Shown here: positions 12,538 to 21,785 of the stretch, piece by piece
How the letters are laid out: every line of letters starts with the position of its first letter
Position numbering within the stretch: the stretch's first letter is position 1
NCBI GenBank assembly: GCA_945890495.1
Contig: CAMDCO010000001.1
Location: forward strand, 62,001 to 126,000
From: Bordetella parapertussis
Lineage (GTDB): Bacteria; Pseudomonadota; Gammaproteobacteria; Burkholderiales; Thiobacillaceae
Length of the DNA stretch: 64,000 nt
Reading direction: 5' to 3'
The notes under the pieces: generated by a model
The model's database searches: none
What the model saw: the letters and a program-made list of their open reading frames with translations, nothing else
What the model was told of the DNA's origin: nothing
Program-made: the position numbers and the translations under genes

Positions 12538-12980
12538 ATACGAAGCAACCAAACGCCGCATTAAACATCACCCCCGCCACGCATCCGCTGGATGCCGCCA
12601 TTGTCGCCGCCCTACGCGAAGACCTGCCCGGCTTGCAATCGGTGTATCGCTACGGTAGCGCCGGCGGCCCCTATGAACGGCCCGACAGCGACATTGACAT
12701 TGCCTTCCTTACTGATCAGCCCTTGGCCCTTAAAAAAGGGCTGGAACTTGCCGGCCAGCTGATGCAGGTCACTCGGCACGATGTTGATCTGAACGATCTG
12801 CGCACGCTTCCGCTGGGACTTCGGGTTCAAATTGCCCTCACCGGCATACGCCTCTACGCCGCGAATCCAGCCGCCGCTGAGGAATACGACTCACGCACCC
12901 TGTCAGACTATGTGCGTCTGAACGAAGAACGCGGCGCAATCCTGACCGACATCGCCCAGCGCGGAAGCATTTATGGATGA
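12534..12980 (+). CDS. mntA: MNT-type nucleotidyltransferase (MntA-like), copy B, longer form
   Basis: GSAGGPYERPDSDIDIAF (GSX10DXD), 148 aa. Confidence 0.8.
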   Translation: MNTKQPNAALNITPATHPLDAAIVAALREDLPGLQSVYRYGSAGGPYERPDSDIDIAFLTDQPLALKKGLELAGQLMQVTRHDVDLNDLRTLPLGLRVQIALTGIRLYAANPAAAEEYDSRTLSDYVRLNEERGAILTDIAQRGSIYG

Positions 12981-13152
12981 AGCCCTGCTCGGCAAGGCCG
13001 CCAACCTTGCCACCATGGTTGGCTTTCGCAATGTTGCCGTGCACAACTATCGAGAACTCGACCTAGATGTCGTGCGCAGCATTCTGGAAACCCGCCTAGA
13101 TGACCTGAAAGCCTTTGCAACACAGCTCATCAAAGTGGGCACAAACGGCTAA
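12973..13152 (+). CDS. HepT-like HEPN protein, copy B, shortened (59 aa; below ORF-track cut-off)
   Basis: Manual translation MDEALLGKAANLATMVGFRNVAVHNYRELDLDVVRSILETRLDDLKAFATQLIKVGTNG*; RX4HXY (RNVAVHNY) intact. Confidence 0.65.
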   Translation: MDEALLGKAANLATMVGFRNVAVHNYRELDLDVVRSILETRLDDLKAFATQLIKVGTNG

Positions 13153-13163
13153 ACTCTCGCCCC

Positions 13164-13292
13164 ATGCGCCTAAGCCCACACGAACTACATACCCGCCGCG
13201 CCACACCGCACGCCGACGATCCAACCGGCCGCATCCGACTATTTGGCTCACGCGCGATCAAGACCCCTGACAGAAAAGAGACCAAACGATGA
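13164..13292 (+). pseudogene. Relic of a further MNT nucleotidyltransferase
   Basis: Manual translation MRLSPHELHTRRATPHADDPTGRIRLFGSRAIKTPDRKETKR*; start context matches the MNT gene at 10905 and LFGSR is kept, but the DXD region is lost. Confidence 0.6.
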
Positions 13293-14380
13293 ACATCGTC
13301 CACACTGAGGCCTCGTGCGGCTGGGGCGGACAAGAAATCCGCATCTTGGAAGAATCGCGCGGGTTCATCGAACGCGGCCACAATGTCTGCGTTCTGTGCC
13401 CCGCCGAATCGCGCATTTATGAGGAAGGCCCTAAGCGCGGCGTGCCAACTATCGCCCTACCCATCGGCCGCAAAAACCTAAAAGGCCTATTCGCCCTGCG
13501 CCGCTGGCTAAAGCAAAACCCCGTGGATGTCATCAACACCCACAGCTCCACCGACTCGTGGCTCGCCGCGCTGGCCTGCCAAACCCTCAAAAATGCCCCG
13601 CCCATCGTGCGCACCCGGCACATCTCCTCACCCATCCCCAACAACTGGGCCAGCCGCTGGTTGTACGCCAAAGCCGTCAGCCATGTCATCACCACCGGCG
13701 AGGCCCTGCGCCAACAAGTGATCGAACAAACTGGCGCCGATCCCGCACGGGTAACTTCAGTGCCCACCGGTATCGACCCCGAACGCTTCAAACCCGGCGA
13801 CAAGCGCGATGCGCGCATCAAGCTCGGCCTAGATCCGGATGCAAATTACATCGGCATCGTCGCCACGCTACGAAGCTGGAAGGGACATTTGTATTTGTTG
13901 GAAGCGTTCGCGCAGTTGAATGCGCTAGGATGGAAGTTACTGATTGTGGGAAATGGTCCCTATCGCAGCGTTCTAGAACAGAAATCAGCAGAACTCGGGT
14001 TAAGCGAAAAAGCCCTATTCGCTGGTCAGCAACAAAACCCAGAGGACTGGCTACGGGCGATGGACATCTTCTGCTTGCCTTCATATGCGAACGAAGGAGT
14101 GCCGCAAGCCCTATTACAAGCCATGTTGACCGGCCTGCCCATCGTTACGACGCCCGTGGGCGCGATCCTCGATGCCGTCGGCGACCAAGATACAGCATTG
14201 ATCGTACCACCCCAGAATTCCAAGATTCTGGCCTCAGCACTTCACTGCCTGATCGACGACACCAAACTCGGAACACAATTCGGCATCCAAGCCCGTTCCA
14301 AAGCTATGGCGCACCATACAAAAGCAGCCATGCTAGACGCCATGGAAATGCATTTCGAACGCGTATTGCACACATCGTAA
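13289..14380 (+). CDS. Glycosyltransferase family 4
   Basis: MNIVHTEASCGWGGQEIRILEE..., DIFCLPSYANEGVPQALLQAM. Confidence 0.9.
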   Translation: MNIVHTEASCGWGGQEIRILEESRGFIERGHNVCVLCPAESRIYEEGPKRGVPTIALPIGRKNLKGLFALRRWLKQNPVDVINTHSSTDSWLAALACQTLKNAPPIVRTRHISSPIPNNWASRWLYAKAVSHVITTGEALRQQVIEQTGADPARVTSVPTGIDPERFKPGDKRDARIKLGLDPDANYIGIVATLRSWKGHLYLLEAFAQLNALGWKLLIVGNGPYRSVLEQKSAELGLSEKALFAGQQQNPEDWLRAMDIFCLPSYANEGVPQALLQAMLTGLPIVTTPVGAILDAVGDQDTALIVPPQNSKILASALHCLIDDTKLGTQFGIQARSKAMAHHTKAAMLDAMEMHFERVLHTS

Positions 14381-14385
14381 CCGGC

Positions 14386-15426
14386 ATGCCCAAAATCCTC
14401 GTAACTTTCCCGGAAATCTTGGAGACACCGCAGTCCGTCCTGTTCATCGCCGTATCTCGTATTGGCGACACCCTATTCGCCACGCCTGCCATGCGCGCTG
14501 TGGCCGAAACTTGGCCCCACGCGAGGATTACTGCGCTGGCCCATCCCAACCGAGCCGAAGTGTTGTTTAACAATCCCTTTCTTGACAAAACCGGGAGCAT
14601 TGAAAAGCGCCGCGCAATATTGATGGGCCGTCTTGGTGGCAAGCGTTACGATCTAGCCGTGGTCTACGGCCACGACAAACCCCTGCTCCGCTACGCCCTG
14701 AGAATAGCAAAACGTGTGGTCGCTTTCCGACAAGACGACCCTGCCATCAATAGCCGACTGTACAGAGCGGTGACAGAAGCGCCACCTCACCACGAACATG
14801 CGGTCGTAGCTGCACTACGCCTGACCAATGCTCTGGGCATCCAACCCAGCAACCGACGCATCGCCTATACAGTAACCGAGCAGGAGCGTGCGGCCGCCCA
14901 AGCATTTCTGCACGCATCCGGCCTCGGTGCAGCAAAACCACTGATCGGATTGCAATCGGCTAGTTTTCCGACCAAAGCATTTCGGAACTGGCCGCTGGCG
15001 TCATTCGCAAAACTGGCCCAGCAAGTTCAATCAGCATGGCCAGAAGCCGGATTCGCACTGCTCGGCGGTCCGGGCGACAAGGAAAACACTACCCACCTAA
15101 AAAACATACTTGGCAATCGGGCAGTCGATCTTGCCGGTCAGCCTATACGCCTCAACAGCGCGATCATGTCACAACTTGACGCCTATGTCGGCGTTGATAC
15201 CGGACCTACTCATATAATGAGTAGCTTCGACATTCCCCTCGTAGGCCTGTATCACTGCCTATTCCCACATGCCATCTACGGCCCACTCGATCACCCTTTC
15301 GACTTCTCACTCGACCACCCAAGCCTGGGTCAAGCCGACTGCGGCAAGGATACCTCCATGAAGGAAATCAGCGTCGAGACTGTGTTTAATAGAATCAAGA
15401 AAGCCATCGCGGCTCGTACCGCATGA
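14386..15426 (+). CDS. Heptosyltransferase-type glycosyltransferase (GT9)
   Basis: SVLFIAVSRIGDTLFATPAMRAVAETWP, VGVDTGPTHIMSSFDIP; start at MPKILVTF, not the 622-aa ORF start. Confidence 0.85.
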   Translation: MPKILVTFPEILETPQSVLFIAVSRIGDTLFATPAMRAVAETWPHARITALAHPNRAEVLFNNPFLDKTGSIEKRRAILMGRLGGKRYDLAVVYGHDKPLLRYALRIAKRVVAFRQDDPAINSRLYRAVTEAPPHHEHAVVAALRLTNALGIQPSNRRIAYTVTEQERAAAQAFLHASGLGAAKPLIGLQSASFPTKAFRNWPLASFAKLAQQVQSAWPEAGFALLGGPGDKENTTHLKNILGNRAVDLAGQPIRLNSAIMSQLDAYVGVDTGPTHIMSSFDIPLVGLYHCLFPHAIYGPLDHPFDFSLDHPSLGQADCGKDTSMKEISVETVFNRIKKAIAARTA

Positions 15427-16376
15427 CCACCCGTGGAGCACTTCTCACCACCCACTCAGACGGCAATCCGCTTGTCGTGGCGTTGCGTGAGATCGGTCAG
15501 GAAGTCATCCAATGCGACTATCGCAATGCAGTAACACACCTACCTGACTGCATCGGCTACTACGGCAATCTGTTCAGTGAAATAAAAAGCCCCCTTGCCT
15601 TCATGTCGATGCGGCTGGCTTTGACCAAGAAAAACATCCCCTATGTTTTCTGGAACCGAGACGCTCCATGGCATGTCGGCATCAAGCCGATATACAGGTA
15701 TCTCCTCCATGCGATGAAACCGGTTGATATCTACCTTGCCCACTCCATGCAGAACTCCGTATGGTTCACCCGGGGAACACCGTATTACTTTCCCAATGCA
15801 GCCAGACGAAACTACTGCCAGGCGACACTTTCGCCAGCCTTTTCTGACCCAGAGGAATGGCAGTACGACGTCTCATTCTTCGGCGCGATTGGTAATGAAA
15901 GACGTGCCAACTGCCTGCACCGAAAAACATTCCTAGATGCCGTTCGTACCCGCCTCGAACAGATCGGCGTCACGGCTCGATGGCGTATCGTCGACACCGT
16001 CCACGAGCCGCTAACCTTGGAACAACAGATCGAACTGATCCGATCGACCAGAATCAACCTCAATTTTGGCGCCATGTGTGACCTGCCGGGCAATCCATCA
16101 TGGGGCATGCCAGAAAGGGTTTTCGGGATTCCGGCCGCAGGTGGCTTCCTACTGACTGATTGGCGCAAATCCATCCCGGAAACATTTCCAAACGACAGTT
16201 GCGACCACTTCGAAACTCCAAATGAATGCGCAGACAAGATTGCCTATTACCTAAACAAACCCGATGAATTACGAACTCGTGCCAAACAATTGCAGGAGGA
16301 CATACTCACGCACCACACCTACGCCGCTCGCGCACGGCAACTAGTTGATCTACTCACCGAGTTCCGGAGGTTATGA
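15423..16376 (+). CDS. CgeB-like glycosyltransferase
   Basis: INLNFGAMCDLPGNPSWGMPERVFGIPAAGGFLLTDW; paralogous to next gene. Confidence 0.75.
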   Translation: MTTRGALLTTHSDGNPLVVALREIGQEVIQCDYRNAVTHLPDCIGYYGNLFSEIKSPLAFMSMRLALTKKNIPYVFWNRDAPWHVGIKPIYRYLLHAMKPVDIYLAHSMQNSVWFTRGTPYYFPNAARRNYCQATLSPAFSDPEEWQYDVSFFGAIGNERRANCLHRKTFLDAVRTRLEQIGVTARWRIVDTVHEPLTLEQQIELIRSTRINLNFGAMCDLPGNPSWGMPERVFGIPAAGGFLLTDWRKSIPETFPNDSCDHFETPNECADKIAYYLNKPDELRTRAKQLQEDILTHHTYAARARQLVDLLTEFRRL

Positions 16377-16425
16377 CTTACACATCAAATAACCCGATGC
16401 GTATTCAATACTCGGAAATCCACAT

Positions 16426-17412
16426 ATGACCCAAGATACCCTACTTGTTTCTCACGCTAGCCTTCATCCGGCTCTACGCCGCGAACTTACCGCGCGTGGC
16501 CTAGTTCTTCGCGAAAGTCAGCGCTGGCAAGACACCAACCGCTCCCAACCAGAACGCGTCCTCGGCGCCTACACCTGGTTCTATGAGGGACTACGGCATC
16601 CTCTACAGGTCTGGCGCATGCACCACTGGCTACAACAGCATGGCATTCCGCTGTTCGCCTGGAATCAAGATGCTCCACACTATCTTAATTACACAAAACC
16701 ATCTCGTAGCTGGCGGCTATACATTGCACAAATGTTGCGCTTATTCGATATCTATGCGACACACACCTTAATTGATAAAAATCGAAGATTCGCCGAGACA
16801 ACACTTTACTTACCAAACGCTGCAGATACTGCACACTATCACCTGCACGGGCGAACCTTATCCGAATTACGCAATCAGGCCGCATACGAATGGGATGTCA
16901 GCTTCTTCGGAGCAATGGATGGAACGCGGTACAAAGAGATGCGGCCCCGACAAGCGTTTTTCCATGCTCTGTCAAAGCGTCTTACGGCGCTTGGAATCCG
17001 TCATCTCTTTCGTGAAGCAAAAGGTCTGAGCACAGAAGCGCAAGTGCAACTCATCCAGACCTCTCATATCAACCTCAACTTCGGTGCCTCTTGTGAATAC
17101 GGATCTCCCGTCGCATCCGGCCTTCCAGAGCGCTGCTACGGCATTCCCGCCTGTGGCGGATTTCTGCTTTCGGATCGGCGTACCCATGCGCAGGACGATT
17201 TTACACCGGGCGAAAACTGGGCTGAATTTGACAGCCTAGATGACTGCGTGGATAAAATTCAGTATTGGCTGTCTCACTTTGATAAGGCCCGCGACCTAGC
17301 AGAGCGTTGCCATGCGCATGTGCTCAATCACCACACCTATGCTCACCGAGCGGAAAAACTGCTCAATGCCATAGCGGCATGGCATGAGGGCCGACGAGGT
17401 TTAATAAAATGA
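16426..17412 (+). CDS. CgeB-like glycosyltransferase, paralog of previous gene
   Basis: INLNFGASCEYGSPVASGLPERCYGIPACGGFLLSDRR. Confidence 0.75.
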   Translation: MTQDTLLVSHASLHPALRRELTARGLVLRESQRWQDTNRSQPERVLGAYTWFYEGLRHPLQVWRMHHWLQQHGIPLFAWNQDAPHYLNYTKPSRSWRLYIAQMLRLFDIYATHTLIDKNRRFAETTLYLPNAADTAHYHLHGRTLSELRNQAAYEWDVSFFGAMDGTRYKEMRPRQAFFHALSKRLTALGIRHLFREAKGLSTEAQVQLIQTSHINLNFGASCEYGSPVASGLPERCYGIPACGGFLLSDRRTHAQDDFTPGENWAEFDSLDDCVDKIQYWLSHFDKARDLAERCHAHVLNHHTYAHRAEKLLNAIAAWHEGRRGLIK

Positions 17413-18380
17413 ATTCGCCGAGTGTTTCAGTTGTCCTACCCATCTACAATGTTGCAACGTACCTGCCAAAGTGCCTAGACAGGCTTGCTGAACAAACATT
17501 ACCAGTCGATGAAATCATCGCTGTAGATGATGGGTCAACCGATGAATCTGCATCCATTCTCGCCGCATATGCAACACGATTGCCTAATCTTCGGATTATC
17601 CGTCAGGAGAACGGGAGACACTCCGTAGCTCGCAACACCGGCATGAAACAGGCAACCGGGAAATGGCTTTTGTTTGTGGATGCGGATGATTTTATTGAAC
17701 CCGATACACTACTCCAACTCGTAAGCGCAGCAGAAAAGGACAGCCTGGATGTTACCGTATGCAATGCGCGCTACCACTATGAAGACAAAAAGCCGGACAG
17801 CCCGATCTACATCGGGCCTCAAGTAACCACAGTAACCTCCGGCAAGGAGTGGCTACGCAACCGTCTTCGCGAAAAATTCTTGCCCCACATGGTCTGGATG
17901 CACCTCTATCGAAGGGAATTTTTAACAGCCCATGATTTTCGTTTCATACCGGGACAGGTTCATGAGGATGTTATATGGACGAACCAAGTGATGTTGGCTG
18001 CACACCGTGTTCGCTATATTGATGCAGTACTTTACAATTACCGCATACGACAAGCTCGCTCTGGCGCAGATTTGGTTCGGAGATCCCGCGAATATGTCAT
18101 CCCGTGTAGCGTGATAAACACCGAGGCCATCAGCAAAATGGCGGATGACTTACGCGATGACCCAGATCTAGAAAAGCTGATGCGATGGCAGGCTTTTCAT
18201 AGCGGAAACGCCATCTTCCACCTAATTGGCAAACTTCCGGCAAAACAAGACAGGGCCATTCAAATGCAACGACTCAAGAAAGAAGGCTTCTTTTCCTTAA
18301 TGCGCCACAACGCAACATCCTTCTCCCAGTACAGAAAACTGTTAAAGATTATCCTCAAAGAAGCGATTGGAATCGCTTGA
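17409..18380 (+). CDS. Glycosyltransferase family 2
   Basis: SVSVVLPIYNVATYLPKCLDRLAEQTLPVDEIIAVDDGSTD. Confidence 0.93.
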   Translation: MNSPSVSVVLPIYNVATYLPKCLDRLAEQTLPVDEIIAVDDGSTDESASILAAYATRLPNLRIIRQENGRHSVARNTGMKQATGKWLLFVDADDFIEPDTLLQLVSAAEKDSLDVTVCNARYHYEDKKPDSPIYIGPQVTTVTSGKEWLRNRLREKFLPHMVWMHLYRREFLTAHDFRFIPGQVHEDVIWTNQVMLAAHRVRYIDAVLYNYRIRQARSGADLVRRSREYVIPCSVINTEAISKMADDLRDDPDLEKLMRWQAFHSGNAIFHLIGKLPAKQDRAIQMQRLKKEGFFSLMRHNATSFSQYRKLLKIILKEAIGIA

Positions 18381-18383
18381 ATC

Positions 18384-19667
18384 ATGCTTGCATATCTAAA
18401 AAATAACAGGGGAATAATTTGGCTAGCCCCATTAATTGCACTACATGGCATCCCGGGAACAGGGTTTATTCGTTCAATATTATTATTAATAGGTTTCATC
18501 CACCTATTCTGGACGATTAAGAATAATGAACCCATATTTTCGCTCCTGCACAAACGCCCCGAAACATGGTTGCTTGGCGCGCTTACCCTTTGGTTAGTTA
18601 TCCAATCATCAGTATTTTCAGTTTCACCTCTACATAGCCTTAAGGAACTCTCCGACCATTTCGGAAAAATCCTACTGCTAATATGGGTGGCCATTACACT
18701 TGTGCGGCGGCGGAGTGAAATAAACGCATCTTGGATGCTGCATGGTGTTTTTGCCGGATTTTTCATCCATGTGATCTCGACCCTATCGTTTCAGGGATGG
18801 CAATATTTCAACACCGGAAACCTTGCCATAGGAGATAGTTTTCTTGGTAATTACGGATATGTTTCGCCGTATGTGACCGGAAGCATGGCTTTTCTTATGG
18901 CAGACCTAGCGTCCAGATATCTCGGCTCAGGAAGGTTACTAAATGTCCCTACCTGGACGATTATTACTGGTTTGTTTTTGGCCATCGCCGCACAAAGCAT
19001 GCTTGCCGCAAAAGCCAGCCTGGTCATGATGATCATCATGTTTTTCATAGCTTCAGCGGCGGTGATGATTCGTAGCCGCAGCAGCCTCTCCCACCTGTTT
19101 GTTCTTGCAGCACTCGGTGTAACGATTGGTGCAGGAATCACATTTACCAACTTCTTTTCTAACCGATGGGATGGCGCCCTAGAAAATATAGATTTTGCAA
19201 TAAAACAGGAGCCTGATCTGAAATCGACTTTCCAAGGATCCTCCCACGGGGATGGTTCTTTTTCCCTTCGCTATGCCTGGGGAAAGGCAGGGCTTGATGG
19301 AATTTCCCATCGCCCACTAGGCTATGGGTACGGTAGTGAGGGTTACGGTAAATACATTTTCGATCATTACAATGTCACCGGCGCCGTGAGCAGCCACAGC
19401 GGCTGGATAGATTACACTTTGGACAATGGAATTCCCGGGTTAATGCTCTTACTAGCCCTGTCCGCTATCCTTGTTTACCGAGGATGGCGATCCTTTCTGC
19501 AAGGCAATCCATTGGGATTGGCCCTATGCCTGTTTGTGATCAATTACATTGGACGGTGCGCGATCGACGGACACCTCGTCGGATCCAGAATATCAGGGTT
19601 TGCATTTGCTGTTGCGATTCTATGGGCACTGAATATGACAACGAAAAATGCCAATCCATCAAATTAA
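18384..19667 (+). CDS. O-antigen ligase family protein
   Basis: Polytopic protein with SSHSGWIDYTLDNGIPGLMLLLALSAIL, typical of Wzy_C/O-antigen ligases. Confidence 0.8.
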   Translation: MLAYLKNNRGIIWLAPLIALHGIPGTGFIRSILLLIGFIHLFWTIKNNEPIFSLLHKRPETWLLGALTLWLVIQSSVFSVSPLHSLKELSDHFGKILLLIWVAITLVRRRSEINASWMLHGVFAGFFIHVISTLSFQGWQYFNTGNLAIGDSFLGNYGYVSPYVTGSMAFLMADLASRYLGSGRLLNVPTWTIITGLFLAIAAQSMLAAKASLVMMIIMFFIASAAVMIRSRSSLSHLFVLAALGVTIGAGITFTNFFSNRWDGALENIDFAIKQEPDLKSTFQGSSHGDGSFSLRYAWGKAGLDGISHRPLGYGYGSEGYGKYIFDHYNVTGAVSSHSGWIDYTLDNGIPGLMLLLALSAILVYRGWRSFLQGNPLGLALCLFVINYIGRCAIDGHLVGSRISGFAFAVAILWALNMTTKNANPSN

Positions 19668-20778
19668 TCTGCAACGCCACTTTGGTGGTGGTGAGGTATA
19701 TACCGCATTTCTATGTAGGGCTTTAGATAAATTAGGCGTTGCCACTCATCTTTATATCCACCCACAGGCAGCGTTTTGGACAGATCTCCAGCTCCCGGCA
19801 TCAACTCAATTACTGCCCACAAACTCATGGCAGAATCTAAACGCCGAAAGATGCCCTTATTCGTCATGGTTTTTGGGGCACGGCGCTCTGCCACAAGAAC
19901 TCTGCCAGAAAATTCACGCCGCTGGGGGAATCGCCACGGCTATTGCCCATATGCCCGTTCAAGGTCGAAATCCGGATGTGTTCAAAAACCATGACCAGGT
20001 TTTTGGTGTCTCCCGTTGGGTCGTCGATGGTCTGATAACTGCTGATCTTCCTGTCTGGCCGACACCGCTTTATGGCGTGGCTAATTTAAATCGTGACCAC
20101 CCGGTCTCACAAATTCTTCGTCGAAGCCGTTACGATTGGGACTTACGCAAGGGCCGTGATCGAGTCCTTTCCTGGATCGAACCCTTGATTGATCCACTAC
20201 TCCAACATCCAGCCTATGCGCGAAACACAGGATTAACACTTGGAATCGTCTCCAGAATCACTCCTATAAAACAATTTCCTCTTCTTTTTTCGATTCTCGC
20301 CCCTGTGCTGTCCCGCTTTCCTACCGTCAATATTGAAATCTTTGGTAGTGGCGGCTATGGTTCTGTGCGTGACCTGACAAAGGCTCTCGAGCCCATTGCA
20401 GACCGTACACGATTCTGGGGGCATCAATCTGATGTGGCATCTGTATACAAGGGAATTGACTTCCTGCTTACCGGCCTCCCTGAAAAGGAGGCTCTCGGCC
20501 TCAATATCATCGAAGCACAGGCCTGCGGCACACCAGTCATTGCGCCCAATGCACCACCCTTTACCGAGACTATATTGCACGACAAAACGGGGTATCTGTA
20601 CACCGATCCTCGCCTTGATGACGGTGCGGATTTTTCTCGATTACTGCAACATCTGCTTAATAGCACCGAGAAGATCCACCCAGAATACGCCACGGAGCAT
20701 ATTCAAACATTTTCATTCGATGTTTTTGTAGAACGGATGGCCCCCATTGTCGAATGGGCCAAGGGAAGGCTAGCGTGA
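19648..20778 (+). CDS. Glycosyltransferase family 4
   Basis: HFGGGEVYTAFLCRALDKLGV, GLNIIEAQACGTPVIAPNAPPFTE. Confidence 0.85.
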   Translation: MPIHQINLQRHFGGGEVYTAFLCRALDKLGVATHLYIHPQAAFWTDLQLPASTQLLPTNSWQNLNAERCPYSSWFLGHGALPQELCQKIHAAGGIATAIAHMPVQGRNPDVFKNHDQVFGVSRWVVDGLITADLPVWPTPLYGVANLNRDHPVSQILRRSRYDWDLRKGRDRVLSWIEPLIDPLLQHPAYARNTGLTLGIVSRITPIKQFPLLFSILAPVLSRFPTVNIEIFGSGGYGSVRDLTKALEPIADRTRFWGHQSDVASVYKGIDFLLTGLPEKEALGLNIIEAQACGTPVIAPNAPPFTETILHDKTGYLYTDPRLDDGADFSRLLQHLLNSTEKIHPEYATEHIQTFSFDVFVERMAPIVEWAKGRLA

Positions 20779-21785
20779 AAATTCTGATCATTCGTCGAGA
20801 CAATATTGGAGATCTTGTCTGCACTACTCCCCTTATTCGTTCACTACGCCGACAACTACCCGATGCCAAGATCGAAGTCTTGGCAACCCGCTATAACCGC
20901 GCCGTACTTGAAAACAACCCGGATATTGATGCATTGCATGCCTACACCAAGGCCAAGCATCGCATGCCAGACGAATCCTTGCTTTCAATCTACTGGCAGC
21001 GCATCACCACCATTTGGAAATTGCGCAGAGCACGCTTTGATGTTGCGCTCATCCCAGGAGATGTCAGTACCAGCGCCCTGCGTTTTGCGCATTGGATCGC
21101 GCCTCGGCGCATAGTCACCCAAATGATCTCCGCACAAAACGGGAACCATGAGGTTGAACGCTGTTGCCACCTGCTGGATCAATTGGGTTTGGCCTATGAA
21201 GCCCCCGCTCCCTTGGTCGTTGCAAAGCCAACCCTAACCACAGAACTCCGCTCAAAGCACTGCCTACCCGAAGACACACCGATCATCGGCTTTCACATTA
21301 GCGCCAGAAAACCCTCCCAACGCTGGCCCGCAGAGCACTTCGCAAATCTAATCCAGCGAATTCACAATATCGCCCCAGACACGGCTTTCATGCTGCTTTG
21401 GGCGCCTGGTAGCACTAACAACCCTCAACACCCCGGCGACGATGAAAAAGCCGAGGCTATTCTCTCGAAAGTAAAAAGTTTCCCGGTTTTCCCCGTGCCA
21501 ACCCATCAACTGGAAGAACTCATTGCAGCGCTCTCCCTGTGTAATACAGTGATTTGTGCGGATGGTGGTGCAATGCATCTTGCTGCCGGCCTTGGAAAGC
21601 CAATAGTTGCCCTCTTTGGTCAATCCGATACTGCCCGCTGGCATCCTTGGGGTGTTCCCCACGCGGTTTTGCAGACACCGTGCCAAGATGTCGCCGATAT
21701 CGACATCGACAAAGTTATCTATGCGCTGGCAGAAACGCAGCAGCTAAAACCAAACCGGACGCAGGGGTCAGTCGCCGCGACCTAA
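20775..21785 (+). CDS. Heptosyltransferase-type glycosyltransferase (GT9)
   Basis: VKILIIRRDNIGDLVCTTPLIRSLRRQLP, CADGGAMHLAAGLGKPIVALFG; probable GTG start overlapping upstream stop. Confidence 0.88.
   Translation: MKILIIRRDNIGDLVCTTPLIRSLRRQLPDAKIEVLATRYNRAVLENNPDIDALHAYTKAKHRMPDESLLSIYWQRITTIWKLRRARFDVALIPGDVSTSALRFAHWIAPRRIVTQMISAQNGNHEVERCCHLLDQLGLAYEAPAPLVVAKPTLTTELRSKHCLPEDTPIIGFHISARKPSQRWPAEHFANLIQRIHNIAPDTAFMLLWAPGSTNNPQHPGDDEKAEAILSKVKSFPVFPVPTHQLEELIAALSLCNTVICADGGAMHLAAGLGKPIVALFGQSDTARWHPWGVPHAVLQTPCQDVADIDIDKVIYALAETQQLKPNRTQGSVAAT

Noticed and set aside
13558-14385. N-terminal extension of the 622-aa ORF ending at 15426
   Set aside because: Out-of-frame reading of the GT4 gene; the GT9 protein begins at MPKILVTF (14386).
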